In this document: positions 50,001-63,474 of the stretch, one piece after another | Layout of the letters: each line of letters begins with the position of its first letter | How positions within the stretch are numbered: position 1 is the stretch's first letter | Source: Tomocerus qinae | Taxonomy: Eukaryota > Arthropoda > Collembola > Entomobryomorpha > Tomoceridae | Direction: 5' to 3' | Assembly: GCA_020055645.1 (NCBI GenBank) | Contig: CM034546.1 | Coordinates: forward strand, 34,038,001-34,102,000 | Length of the DNA stretch: 64,000 nucleotides | The notes under the pieces: generated by a model | Seen by the model: only the letters and a program-made list of their open reading frames with translations | What the model was told of the DNA's origin: nothing | Database searches by the model: none | Made by a program: the position numbers and the translations under genes

Positions 50001-52132
50001 ACTTTGTACGCAGTTGGTTTTTGCTTCATTAAATTCTAAGGTTAGTTTTCATTCCAACTTCTCTATCGACTGGAAGGTTATCGTGGTTTTACATTATAAA
50101 AAATGCCTGAACGTCAAAATTAAAATAAAATCAAAGTCCGGAAAATCCTAATTTCGCAATCACATAATCTATACTCTTGGTACTTAGTCTATAGTTCGTT
50201 TGCGCTTCTTCAAATCCCAGGGATAGCAGTATTCCAACTTATCTGTCGAATTGAAGATTATTGTGGTTTCATATTTTCAAATACGAATGAATATCAAAAT
50301 GAACAGGAAATAAAATTGTGGAAAATCTCATTAACCCTATGCGAATATTTAAACTCTTTGTACGCAGTTGGTTTTTGCTTCATTAAATTCTAAGGTTTGT
50401 TTTCATTCCAACTTCTCTATCGACTGGAAGGTTATCGTGGTTTTACATTATGAAATATGCATAAACCTTAAAATTAAAATAAAATCAAAATCCGGAAAAT
50501 CCAAATTCCGCAATCACATAATCTATACTCTTGGTACTGAGTGTATAGTTCGTTGGCGCTTCTTCAAATCCCAGGGGTAGCAGTATTCCAACTTATCTGT
50601 CGAATTGAAGATTATTGTGGTTTGATATTTTCAAATACGAATGAATATCAAAATGAACAGGAAATAAAATTGTGGAAAGTCTCATTAACCCTATGCAAAT
50701 ATTTAAACTCTTTGTACGCAGTTGGTTTTTGTTTCTTTAAATTCTAATTGTAGTTTTCATTCCAACTTCTCGATCGACTGGAAGTTTATCGTGGTTCTAT
50801 ATTATGAAATATGCATAAACCTCAAAATTTAAATAAAATCAAAGTCCGAAAAACCCTAATTTCGCAATCACATAATCTATACTCTTGGTACTTAGTCCAT
50901 AGTTCGTTGGCGCTTCTTCAAATCCCAGGGGTAGCAGTATTCCAACTTATCTGTCGAATTGAAGATTATTGTGGTTTGATATTTTCAAATACGAATGAAT
51001 ATCAAAATGAACAGGAAATAATATTGTTGAAAGTCTCATTAACACTACCCAAGTATTTATACACTTTGTACGCCGTTGGTTTTTGTTACTTAAAATTATA
51101 ATTTTTGTTTTCATTCCAACTTTTCTATCGACTCGAAGGTCATCGTGGCTTTACCTTATGAAATTTGCCTGAACGTCAAAATTAAAATAAAATCAAAGTC
51201 CGGAAAATCCTAATTTCGCAATCACATAATCTATACTCTTGGTACTTAGTCTATAGTTCGTTGGCGCTTCTTCAAATCCCAGGGGTAGCAGTATTCCAAC
51301 TTATCTGTCGAATTGAAGATTATTGTGGTTTCATATTTTCAAATACGAATGAATATCAAAATGAACAGGAAATAAAATTGTGGAAAATCTCATTAACCCT
51401 ATGCGAATATTTAAACTCTTTGTACGCAGTTGGTTTTTGCTTCATTAAATTCTAAGGTTTGTTTTCATTCCAACTTCTCTATCGACTGGAAGGTTATCGT
51501 GGTTTTACATTATGAAATATGCATAAACCTTAAAATTAAAATAAAATCCGGAAAATCCAAATTCCGCAATCACATAATCTATACTCTTGGTACTTAGTCT
51601 ATCGTTCGTTGGCGCTTCTTCAAATCCCAGGGGTTGCAGTATTCCAACTTAACTGTCGAATTGAAAATTATTGTGGTTTGATATTTTGAAATATGCATTA
51701 ATATGAAAATAAACAGAAAAGACAAATCGTGGAAAATCTCGTTAACCCTACCCGAATATTTAAACTCTTTGTACGCAGTTGGTTTTTGCTTCATTAAATT
51801 CTAAGGTTAGTTTTCATTCCAACTTCTTTATCGACTGGAAGGTAATCGTGGTTTTACATTATGAAATACGCATAAACCTCAAAATTAAAATAAAATCAAA
51901 GTCCGGAAATTCCTAATTTCGCAATCACATAATCTATACTCTTGGTACTTAGTCTATAGTTCGTTGGCGCTTCTTCAAATCCCAGGGGTAGCAGTATGCC
52001 AACTTATCTGCCGAATTCAAGATTATTGTGCTTTGATATTTTGAAATACGAATGAATATCAAAATGAACAGAAAATAAAATTGTGGAAAATTTCATTAAC
52101 TCTATCCCAATATTTAAACTCTTTGTACGCAG
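44002..52132. repeat. Satellite higher-order block X-Y-X-X-Y
   Basis: X (44,002-45,771; 1,770 bp, 5 monomers) is nearly identical to 47,182-48,951 and 48,952-50,721. Y (45,772-47,181; 4 monomers) is nearly identical to 50,722-52,132. Marker variants in X include TTCTAACTTATCTG with ATTTTAAAATACG, and TACACGTTGTACGCCGATGG. Differences between copies are single bases or 1-3-bp indels, for example CCCAGAATAGC against CCCAGGGGTAGC. Confidence 0.85.
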
Positions 52133-53219
52133 TTGGTTTTTGCTTCATTAAATTCTAAGGTTAGTTTTCATTCCAACTTCTCTATCGACTGGAAGGTTAT
52201 CGTGGTTTTACATTATGAAATATGCATAAACCTTAAAATTAAATTAAAATCAAAATCCGGAAAATCCTATTTCCGCAATCACATAATCTATACTCTTGGT
52301 ACTTAGTCTATAGTTCGTTGGCGCTTCTTTAAATCCCAGGGGTAGCAGTATTCCAACTTATCTGTCGAATTGAAGATTATTGTGGTTTGATATTTTCAAA
52401 TACGAATGAATATTAAAATGAACAAGAAATTAAATTGTTGAAAGTCTCATTAACCCTACCCAAATATTTATACTGTTTGTACGCAGTTGGTTTTTGTTTC
52501 TTTAAATTCTAATTGTGGTTTTCATTCCAACTTCTCGATCGACTGGAAGTTTATCGTGGTTTTACATTATGAAATATGCATAAACCTCAAAATTAAAATA
52601 AAATCAAAATCTGGAAAATTTTAATTTCGCAATCACATAATCTATACTCTTGGTACTGAGTGTATAGTTCGTTGGCGCTTCTTCAAATCCCAGGGGTAGC
52701 AGTATGCCAACTTATCTGTCGAATTCAAGATTATTGTGCTTTGATATTTTGAAATACGAATGAATATCAAAATGAACAGAAAATAAAATTGTGGAAAATT
52801 TCATTAACTCTATCCCAATATTTAAACTCTTTGTACGCAGTTGCTTTTTGCTTCATTAAATTCTAAGGTTAGTTTTCATTCCAACTTCTCTATCGACTGG
52901 AAGGTAATCGTGGTTTTACATTATGAAATATGCATAAACCTTAAAATTAAAATAAAATCAAAATCCGGAAAATCCAAATTCCGCAATCACATAATCTATA
53001 CTCTTGGTACTTAGTGTATAGTTCGTTGACGCTTCTTCAAATCCCAGGGGTAGCAGTATTCCAACTTATCTGTCTAATTGAAGATTATTGTGGTTTGATA
53101 TTTTCAAATGCGAATGAATATCAAAATGAACAGGAAATAAAATTGTTGAAATAATCATTAACCCTACCCAAGTATTTATACACTTTGTACGCCGATGGTT
53201 TTTGTTTTTTTAAATTCTA

Positions 53220-56200
53220 ATTGTAGTTTTCATTCCAACTTCTCCATCGACTGGAAGGTTATCGTGGTTTTATATTATGAAATATGCATAAACCTTAAGA
53301 TTAAAATAAAATCAAAATCTGGAAAATTTTAATTCCGCAATCACATAATCTATACTCTTGATACTTAGTCTATCGTTCGTTGGCGCTTCTTCAAATCCCA
53401 GGGGTAGCAGTATTCCAACTTATCTGTCGAATTGAAAATTGTTGTGGTTTGATATTTTGAAATATGCATTAATATGAAAATAAACAAAAAATACAAATCG
53501 TGGAAAATCTCGTTAACCCTACCCGAATATTTAAACTCTTTGTACGCAGTTGGTTTTTGCTTCATTAAATTCTAAGGTTAGTTTTCATTACAACTTCTCG
53601 ATCGACTGGAAGTTTATCGTGGTTTTACATTATGAAATATGCATAAACCTCAAAATTAAAATAAAATCAAAATCTGGAAAATTTTAATTTCGCAATCACA
53701 TAATCTATACTCTTGGTACTTAGTGTATAGTTCGTTGGCGCTTCTTCAAATCCCAGGGGTAGCAGTATTCCAACTTATCTTTCGAGTTGAAGATTATTGT
53801 GGTTTGATATTTTGAAATACAAATGAATATCAAAATGAACAGAAAATAAAATTGTGGAAAATTTCATTAACTCTATCCCAATTTTTATACTCTTTGTACG
53901 CAGTTAGTTTTTGTTACTTAAAATTATAATTTTTGTTTTCATTCCAACTTTTTTATCGACTCGAAGGTCATCGTGGCTTTACATTATGAAATATGCCTGA
54001 ACGTCAAAATTAAAATAAAATCAACGTCCGGAAAATCTGGAAAATTTTAATTTCGCAATCACATAATCTATACTCTTGGTACTTAGTCTATAGTTCGTTG
54101 GCGCTTCTTCAAATCCCAGGGGTAGCAGTATTCCAACTTATCTGTCGAATTGAAGATTATTGTGGTTTGATATTTTCAAATACGAATGAATATCAAAATG
54201 AACAGGAAATAAAATTGTTGAAAGTCTCATTAACCCTACCCAAGTATTTATACACTTTGTACGCCGATGGTTTTTGTTTTTTTAAATTCTAATTGTAGTT
54301 TTCATTCCAACTTCTCTATTGACTGGAAGGTAATCGTGGTTTTACATTATGAAATACGCATAAACCTCAAAATTAAAATAAAATCAAAGTCCGGAAAATC
54401 CTAATTTCGCAATCACATAATCTATACTCTTGGTACTTAGTCTATAGTTCGTTGGCGCTTCTTCAAATCCCAGAGGTAGCAGTATGCCAACTTATCTGTC
54501 GAATTCAAGATTATTGTGCATTGATATTTTGAAATACGAATGAATATCAAAATGAACAGAAAATAAAATTGTGGAAAATTTCATTAACTCTATCCCAATA
54601 TTTAAACTCTTTGTACGCAGTTGGTTTTTGCTTCATTAAATTCTAAGGTTAGTTTTCATTCCAACTTCTCTATCGACTGGAAGGTTATCGTGGTTTTACA
54701 TTATGAAATATGCATAAACCTTAAAATTAAATTAAAATCAAAATCCGGAAAATCCTATTTCCGCAATCACATAATCTATACTCTTGGTACTTAGTCTATA
54801 GTTCGTTGGCGCTTCTTTAAATCCCAGGGGTAGCAGCATTCCAACTTATCTGTCGAATTGAACATTATTGTGGTTTGATATTTTCAAATACGAATGAATA
54901 TTAAAATGAACAAGAAATTAAATTGTTGAAAGTCTCATTAACCCTACCCAAATATTTATACTGTTTTTACGCAGTTGGTTTTTGTTTCTTTAAATTCTAA
55001 TTGTGGTTTTCATTCCAACTTCTCGATCGACTGGAAGTTTATCGTGGTTTTACATTATGAAATATGCATAAACCTCAACATTAAAATAAAATCAAAATCT
55101 GGAAAATTTTAATTTCGCAATCACATAATCTATACTCTTGGTACTGAGTGTATAGTTCGTTGGCGCTTCTTCAAATCCCAGGGGTAGCAGTATGCCAACT
55201 TATCTGTCGAATTCAAGATTATTGTGCTTTGATATTTTGAAATACGAATGAATATCAAAATGAACAGAAAATAAAATTGTGGAAAATTTCATTAACTCTA
55301 TCCCAATATTTAAACTCTTTGTACGCAGTTGGTTTTTGCTTCATTAAATTCTAAGGTTAGTTTTCATTCCAACTTCTCTATCGACTGGAAGGTAATCGTG
55401 GTTTTATATTATGAAATATGCATAAAACTTAAGATTAAAATAAAATCAAAATCTGGAAAATTTTAATTCCGCAATCACATAATCTATACTCTTGGTACTT
55501 AGTCTATCGTTCGTTGGCGCTTCTTCAAATTCCAGGGATTGCAGTATTCCAACTTATCTGTCGAATTGAAAATTATTGTGGTTTGATATTTTGAAATATG
55601 CATTAATATGAAAATAAACAAAAAATACAAATCGTGGAAAATCTCGTTAACCCTACCCGAATATTTAAACTCTTTGTACGCAGTTGGTTTTTGCTTCATT
55701 AAATTCTAAGGTTAGTTTTCATTACAACTTCTCGATCGACTGGAAGTTTATCGTGGTTTTACATTATGAAATATGCATAAACCTCAAAATTAAAATAAAA
55801 TCAAAATCCGGAAAATCCAAATTCTGCAATTACATAATCTATACTCTTGGTACTTAGTGTATAGTTCGTTGGCGCTTCTTCAAATCCCAGGGGTAGCAGT
55901 ATTCCAACTTATCTGTCGAATTGAAGATTATTGTGGTTTGGTATTTTCAAATACGAATGAATATCAAAATGAACAGGAAATAAAATAGTTGAAAGTCTCA
56001 TTAACCCTACCCAAGGATTTATACACTTTGTACGCCGATGGTTTTTGTTTTTTTAAATTGTAATTGTAGTTTTCATTCCAACTTCTCCATCGACTGGAAG
56101 GTTATCGTGGTTTTATATTATGAAATATGCATAAACCTTCAGATTAAAATAAAATCAAAATCTGGAAAATTTTAATTCCGCAATCACATAATCTATACTC

Positions 56201-59200
56201 TTGGTACTTAGTCTATCGTTCGTTGGCGCTTCTTCAAATCCCAGGGGTTGCAGTATTCCAACTTATCTGTCGAATTGAAAATTATTGTGGTTTGATATTT
56301 TGAAATATGCATTAATATGAAAATAAACAAAAAATACAAATCGTGGAAAATCTCGTTAAACCTAACCGAATATTTAAACTCTTTGTACGCAGTTGGTTTT
56401 TGCTTCATTAAATTCTAATTGTAGTTTTCATTCCAACTTCTCTATCGACTGGAAGGTTATCGTGGTTTTACATTATAAAAAATGCATAAACCTTAAAATT
56501 AAAATAAAATCAAAATCCGGAAAATCTTAATTCCGCAATCACATAATCTATACTCTTGGTACTTAGTCCATAGTTCGTTGACGCTTCTTCAAATCCCAGG
56601 GGTAGCAGTATTCCAACTTATCTTTCGAATTGAAGATTATTGTGGTTTGATATTTTGAAATACAAATGAATATCAAAATGAACAGAAAATAAAATTAAGG
56701 AAAATTTCATTAACTCTATCCCAATTTTTATACTCTTTGTACGCAGTTGGTTTTTGTTACTTAAAATTATAATTTTTGTTTTCATTCTAACTTTTCTATC
56801 GACTCGAAGGTCATCGTGGCTTTACATTATGAAATATGCCTGACCGTCAAAATTAAAATAAAATCAAAGTCCGGAAAATCCTAATTTCGCAATCACATAA
56901 TCTATACTCTTGGTACTTAGTCTATAGTTCGTTTGCGCTTCTTCAAATCCCAGGGATAGCAGTATTCCAACTTATCTGTCGAATTGAAGATTATTGTGGT
57001 TTCATATTTTCAAATACGAATAAATATCAAAATGAACAGGAAATAAAATTGTGGAAAATCTCATTAACCCTATGCGAATATTTAAACTCTTTGTACGCAG
57101 TTGGTTTTTGCTTCATTAAATTCTAAGGTTAGTTTTCATTCCAACTCCTCTATCGACTGGAAGGTTATCGTGGTTTTACATTATGAAATATGCATAAACC
57201 TTAAAATTAAAATAAAATCAATATCCGGAAAATCCAAATTCCGCAATCACATAATCTATACTCTTGGTACTTAGTGTATAGTTCGTTGGCGCTTCTTCAA
57301 ATCCCAGGGGTAGCAGTATTCCAACTTATCTGTCGAATTGAAGATTATTGTGGTTTTATATTTTCAAATACGAATGAATATCAAAATGAACAGGAAATAA
57401 AATAGTTGAAAGTCTCATTAACCCTATGCAAATATTTAAACTCTTTGTACGCCGATGGTTTTTGTTTTTTTAAATTCTAATTGTAGTTTTCATTCCAACT
57501 TCTCCATCGACTGGAAGGTTATCGTGGTTTTATATTATGAAATATGCATAAACCTTAAGATTAAAATAAAATCAAAATCTGGAAAATTTTAATTCCGCAA
57601 TCACATAATCTATACTCTTGGTACTTAGTCTATCGTTCGTTGGCGCTTCTTCAAATCCCAGGGGTAGCAGTATTCCAACTTATCTGTCGAATTGAAAATT
57701 GTTGTGGTTTGATATTTTGAAATATGCATTAATATGAAAATAAACAAAAAATACAAATCGTGGAAAATCTCGTTAACCCTACCCGAATATTTAAACTCTT
57801 TGTACGCAGTTGGTTTTTGCTTCATTAAATTCTAAGGTTAGTTTTCATTACAACTTCTCGATCGACTGGAAGTTTATCGTGGTTTTACATTATGAAATAT
57901 GCATAAACCTCAAAATTAAAATAAAATCAAAATCTGGAAAATTTTAATTTCGCAATCACATAATCTATACTCTTGGTACTTAGTGTATAGTTCGTTGGCG
58001 CTTCTTCAAATCCCAGGGGTAGCAGTATTCCAACTTATCTTTCGAGTTGAAGATTATTGTGGTTTGATATTTTGAAATACAAATAAATATCAAAATGAAC
58101 AGAAAATAAAATTGTGGAAAATTTCATTAACTCTATCCCAATTTTTATACTCTTTGTACGCAGTTGGTTTTTGTTACTTAAAATTATAATTTTTGTTTTC
58201 ATTCCAACTTTTCTATCGACTCGAAGGTCATCGTGGCTTTACATTATGAAATATGCCTGAACGTCAAAATTAAAATAAAATCAAAGTCCGGAAAATTTTA
58301 ATTTCGCAATCACATAATCTATACTCTTGGTACTTAGTCTATAGTTCGTTGGCGCTTCTTCAAATCCCAGGGGTAGCAGTATTCCAACTTATCTGTCGAA
58401 TTGAAGATTATTGTGGTTTGATATTTTCAAATACGAATGAATATCAAAATGAACAGGAAATAAAATTGTTGAAAGTCTGATTAACCCTACCCAAGTATTT
58501 ATACACTTTGTGCGCCGATGGTTTTTGTTTTTTTAAATTCTAATTTTAGTTTTCATTCCAACTTCTCCATCGACTGGAAGGTTATCGTGGTTTTATATTA
58601 TGAAATATGCATAAACCTTAAGATTAAAATAAAATCAAAATCTGGAAAATTTTAATTCCGCAATCACATAATCTATACTCTTGGTACTTAGTCTATCGTT
58701 CGTTGGCGCTTCTTCAAATTCCAGGGATTGCAGTATTCCAACTTATCTGTCGAATTGAAAATTATTGTGGTTTGATATTTTGAAATATGCATTAATATGA
58801 AAATAAACAAAAAATACAAATCGTGGAAAATCTCGTTAACCCTACCCGAATATTTAAACTCTTTGTACGCAGTTGGTTTTTGCTTCATTAAATTCTAAGG
58901 TTAGTTTTCATTACAACTTCTCGATCGACTGGAAGTTTATCGTGGTTTTACATTATGAAATATGCATAAACCTCAAAATTAAAATAAAATCAAAATCTGG
59001 AAAATTTTAATTTCGCAATCACATAATCTATACTCTTGGTACTTAGTGTATAGTTCGTTGGCGCTTCTTCAAATCCCAGGGGTAGCAGTATTCCAACTTA
59101 TCTTTCGAGTTGAAGATTATTGTGGTTTGATATTTTGAAATACAAATAAATATCAAAATGAACAGAAAATAAAATTGTGGAAAATTTCATTAACTCTATC

Positions 59201-61370
59201 CCAATTTTTATACTCTTTGTACGCAGTTGGTTTTTGTTACTTAAAATTATAATTTTTGTTTTCATTCCAACTTTTCTATCGACTCGAAGGTCATCGTGGC
59301 TTTACATTATGAATATGCCTGAACGTCAAAATTAAAATAAAATCAAAGTCCGGAAAATTTTAATTTCGCAATCACATAATCTATACTCTTGGTACTTAGT
59401 CTATAGTTCGTTGGCGCTTCTTCAAATCCCAGGGGTAGCAGTATTCCAACTTATCTGTCGAATTGAAGATTATTGTGGTTTGATATTTTCAAATACGAAT
59501 GAATATCAAAATGAACAGGAAATAAAATTGTTGAAAGTCTCATTAACCCTACCCAAGTATTTATACACTTTGTGCGCCGATGGTTTTTGTTTTTTTAAAT
59601 TCTAATTTTAGTTTTCATTCCAACTTCTCCATCGACTGGAAGGTTATCGTGGTTTTATATTATGAAATATGCATAAACCTTAAGATTAAAATAAAATCAA
59701 AATCTGGAAAATTTTAATTCCGCAATCACATAATCTATACTCTTGGTACTTAGTCTATCGTTCGTTGGCGCTTCTTCAAATTCCAGGGATTGCAGTATTC
59801 CAACTTATCTGTCGAATTGAAAATTATTGTGGTTTGATATTTTGAAATATGCATTAATATGAAAATAAACAAAAAATACAAATCGTGGAAAATCTCGTTA
59901 ACCCTACCCGAATATTTAAACTCTTTGTACGCAGTTGGTTTTTGCTTCATTAAATTCTAAGGTTAGTTTTCATTCCAACTTCTTTATCGACTGGAAGGTA
60001 ATCGTGGTTTTACATTATGAAATACGCATAAACCTCAAAATTAAAATAAAATCAAAGTCCGGAAAATCATAATTTCGCAATCACATAATCTTTACTCTTG
60101 GTACTTAGTCTATAGTTCGTTGGCGCTTCTTCAAATTCCAGGGATTGCAGTATTCCAACTTATCTGTCGAATTGAAAATTATTGTGGTTTGATATTTTGA
60201 AATATGCATTAATATGAAAATAAACAAAAAATACAAATCGTGGAAAATCTCGTTAACCCTACCCGAATATTTAAACTCTTTGTACGCAGTTGGTTTTTGC
60301 TTCATTAAATTCTAAGGTTAGTTTTCATTCCAACTTCTTTATCGACTCGAAGGTCATCGTGGCTTTACATTATGAAATATGCATAAACCTTAAAATTAAA
60401 ATAAAATCAAAGTCCGGAAAATCCTAATTTCGCAATCACATAATCTATACTCTTGGTACTTAGTCTATAGTTCGTTGGCGCTTCTTTAAATCCCAGGGGT
60501 AGCAGTATTCCAACTTATCTGTCGAATTGAAGATTATTGTGGTTTGATATTTTGATGTACGAATGAATATCAAAATGAACAGGAAATAAAATTGTGGAAA
60601 GTCTCATTAACCCTACCCAAATATTTATACTGTTTGTACGCAGTTGGTTTTTGTTACTTAAAATTATAATTTTTGTTCTCATTCCAACTTCTCGATCGAC
60701 TGGAAGTTTATCGTGGTTTTACATTATGAAATATGCATAAACCTCAAAATTAAAATAAAATCAAACTCTGGAAAATCCTAATTTCGCAATCACATAATCT
60801 ATACTCTTGGTACTTAGTCTATAGTTCGTTGGCGCTTCTTCAAATCCCAGGGGCAGCAGTATTCCAACTTATCTTTCGAATTGAAGATTATTGTGGTTTG
60901 ATATTTTGAAATACGAATGAATATCAAAATGAACAGAAAATAAAATTGTGAAAAATTTCATTAACTCTACTCCAATATTTGTACTCTTTGTACGCAGTTG
61001 GGTTTTGTTACTTAAAATTAGAATTGTAGTTTTCATTCCAACTTCTCGATCGACTGGAAGTTTATCGTGGTTTTACATTATGAAATATGCATAAACCTCA
61101 AAATTAAAATAAAATCAAAGTCCGTTAATGCCTAATTTCGCAAAACATAATCTATACTCTTATTACTTAGTCTATAGTTCGTTGGCGCTTCTTCAAATCC
61201 CAGGGGTAGCAGTATTCCAACTTATCTGTCGAATTGAAAATTATTGTAGTTTGATATTTTGAAATATGCATTAATATGACAATAAACAGAGAATCAAAAT
61301 CGTGGAAAATCTCGTTAACCCTACCCGAATATTTAAAATCTTTGTACGCAGTTGGTTTTTGCTTCATTAA
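53220..61370. repeat. Satellite higher-order structure, 12- and 3-monomer registers, right part
   Basis: Segments near 53,220-54,300 recur at +4,260 bp (57,480 onward). From 57,625 a 1,062-1,063-bp trimer repeats at 58,688 and 59,750. Trimer markers include TTCTCCATCGACTGG and AAACAAAAAATACAAATCG. Confidence 0.75.
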
Positions 61371-61505
61371 ATTCTAAGGTTAGTTTTCATTCCAACTTCT
61401 TTATCGACTCGAAGGTCATCGTGGTTTTACATTATGAAATATGCATGAACGTCAAAATTAAAATAAAATCAAAGTCCGGAAAATCCTAATTTCGCAATCA
61501 CATTA

Positions 61506-61743
61506 CTTTACTATTGGATAAACGGCAAAAGTTAGTCACGTGACAATTCCGTTTGTATGTTTGTACTCATGTATGTTCATTTTCCCCAATTCCAAAACGC
61601 AGCTAAGCACCAAGCACAATAGCGTACTAAATTGGTCAAATCCCTACATGTCCGAACCAAAAGAACTTCAAGCCAGTATATATATCTAAACTTCGCACTT
61701 TGCGATCAACAATTTCATAATAGATCATGCAATCTAAAAATGG
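61506..61743. other. Unique DNA after the satellite, no gene seen
   Basis: Begins TACTTTACTATTGGATAAAC directly after the truncated last monomer. No coding signal. Confidence 0.5.
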
Positions 61744-61960
61744 TTAGCAAGACCGCAGCGAGGGGGGCCTCTCTCCTTCCACGCAGCAAACATATTTACC
61801 TGAATGTATGGCTTCCATATTTTTTATTATTAATGTCGAAGTTGTTGTGTTATAAGGAAGGCATTGATTATGCTTAACAACTGGCGATTCGATAATTATC
61901 CTCATTTTACCAGATTTAATAATGGTCTCTTCACCATTGTCATCCACTTGAAACAATTTT
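61744..61960 (-). CDS. Second half of an Ig-like domain (exon)
   Basis: The minus frame VDDNGEETIIKSGKMRIIIE, then TTTSTLIIKNMEAIHSGKYVCC, carries the L-I-I-x-x-x-D/H-S-G-x-Y-x-C signature of an Ig F strand. It complements the first half at 62,247-62,400 (cysteine and tryptophan). An AAG acceptor before VDD is out of phase with the preceding exon, and a GTAAAT donor lies inside HSG|KY, so exact exon limits are unsettled. The frame ends in a G/C-rich stretch resembling the end of the hAT MITE at 19,945. Confidence 0.55.
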
Positions 61961-62524
61961 ATTATGTTATTAAAAAATATTTTCAAACAAAAAATTGAAT
62001 TGCTGGATCAGTTTTTACATGAATTGCTTGACATTACCAGGTTACAAAACATTTTATCAAAAGTCGACTTACATTCAGATTTTCAATTTTCGCAACTTTT
62101 GTTTGCAAATATTTATAGCAATTTAACCTGTTCTCCAGGACTTTAATTGATTGAAAGCGATTTCTCAGTTTTAAAAGGCCATTTTGGAAAAAGTTGTGTT
62201 TCATTCATTACTAATACAAATTGGATGTTAGTAGTGAAAGTATTACTTTAATCCAGTAAATGTTTCCTGAAGATGCTTGGTCAACAATGCAATGTATTCT
62301 AGCTTCCATCTTGGCAGCAACTGTCAAATTGTAGGGTTTGACAATAATTAAATCTGCGTTCAACTGCAGGGCCAATTGGAACTTAATCTTTTTTTTGTAT
62401 TTTAAATTCTGGACAAAGTTGAGTTGAGATCCACGTTCATTTGCACTGCTAGCGAGACCAAGGTTTACTGCTGTCCGCAAATAGTAAGCATTGTTTCCAC
62501 CAATTCCGTTATGGATATCATAGT

Positions 62525-63474
62525 CAGGGTTGTGGGTCGGGTTTTTTATGGGTTGGGTTTTTTTGGGTTTTTTGGCAAAACCCCCCTCCCCGCTTTACTT
62601 AAAAAACCCCGGGTTTATTGGGTTTTTTACAAAACATACAAAAATGAGCACTACAGCTCCATCTAGATACGCAATACATACTAACTTCTATTCAAAAATG
62701 TAAACAAATGCATAATCAGGTGGAAACAAATATAGCTTCTACACTTCTACGCGTAATTAATGTATCGTAATGTAAGGACCAAGGTAGGTTGAAGGTTGAT
62801 ATAGTAACCGCTGTTACAAGGTATGGAAATAATTTGGATATAAAACCACTCAAAACCACTTATGGGGTTTTGTCCATTGCCAAAGGAGTATCCAAGACTA
62901 CGGATTTTGGGTCAGCTGCAGTCCCCCATAAGTGGTTTTGAGTGGATCTGGGGAAAATTATTTCCATATCTTGTAACAGCGGTGAGGACTATAATAATAT
63001 TAGTTTTATGTATATTTTAGTCATTGCATTGTGAAGATTATGTTTATAATATTGTTGTACACATATGATTTCATTTTATCACTTACATATTCATTACTGC
63101 AATGCTTTGCAATTAAAGCTTCAAATTAACGAAGGAATAATTTCATAAAGTCAATATAATCAGTAAAATATCATAAAGCTTAATATTTCACTAGTTGTTA
63201 TCAAACAATAATAACATAGGTGTTCACACAAATACTGCATTTGCTACGTTACAACATAATAAAATTAAACTTTATGCTTTAATTTTTCTTTTCATTGACA
63301 TAAGTAATAGTAGTTGACACGGTTGTTGTTGTCAGCTGTAGTTTTCATATATATGGTAAAGTATAGGTTTGTATTTATACCTATAGTTATATAAAAAACC
63401 CTTAAACCCAAAAAACCCAAAAAACCCAGCGTCGAGGGTTTTTTCCTAAAAAACCCGGGTTTTTCGATACCTTG
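62525..63474. mobile_element. hAT element inserted in the GH18 exon
   Basis: 950 bp bounded by CAGGGTTGTGGG (left) and the reverse complement of CAAGGTATCG (right), with exact 8-bp duplications ATCATAGT at 62,517-62,524 and 63,475-63,482. Just inside both ends are G-rich strings (GGGTTTTTTGGGTTTTTTGG type), unlike the rest of the window. No transposase frame. Removing the element and one duplication restores the GH18 reading frame. Confidence 0.9.
62805..62990. mobile_element. Inverted-repeat element nested in the hAT insertion
   Basis: The left arm (ACCGCTGTTACAAGGTATGG, AATAAT, then CCACTCAAAACCACTTATGG) pairs with a right arm ending CCATATCTTGTAACAGCGGT. Arms are about 60 bp with a few mismatches around a 60-bp centre. 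A MITE or foldback inside the hAT element. Confidence 0.8.

Larger units (their letters stand above)
38750..61505. repeat. Satellite array, monomer about 354 bp (a 2 x 177-bp dimer)
   Basis: About 63 head-to-tail monomers. A monomer runs from ATTCCAACTTATCTGTCGAA through GTACGCAGTTGGTTTTTGCT, ATTCCAACTTCTCTATCGAC and TTCGTTGGCGCTTCTTCAAA to GGGGTAGCAGT. The two halves align with each other (ATTCCAACTT-TCT-TCGA-T-GAAG-TTAT-GTGGTTT-...-GAAATA--CAT), so the unit is a diverged dimer of about 177 bp. The left edge is degenerate (about 38,750-39,000); the right edge stops sharply in CGCAATCACAT. Many 64-96-codon open frames recur on both strands; they are phase artefacts of the repeat. Confidence 0.95.

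Noticed and set aside
40984..61367. Dozens of 64-96-codon frames in the satellite
   Set aside because: They recur with the repeat period on both strands, end at repeat-phase stops and have AT-driven composition.
38750..61505. CENP-B box in the satellite
   Set aside because: No monomer segment matches the TTCG....A..CGGG pattern; TTCGTTGGCGCTTC is not a match.
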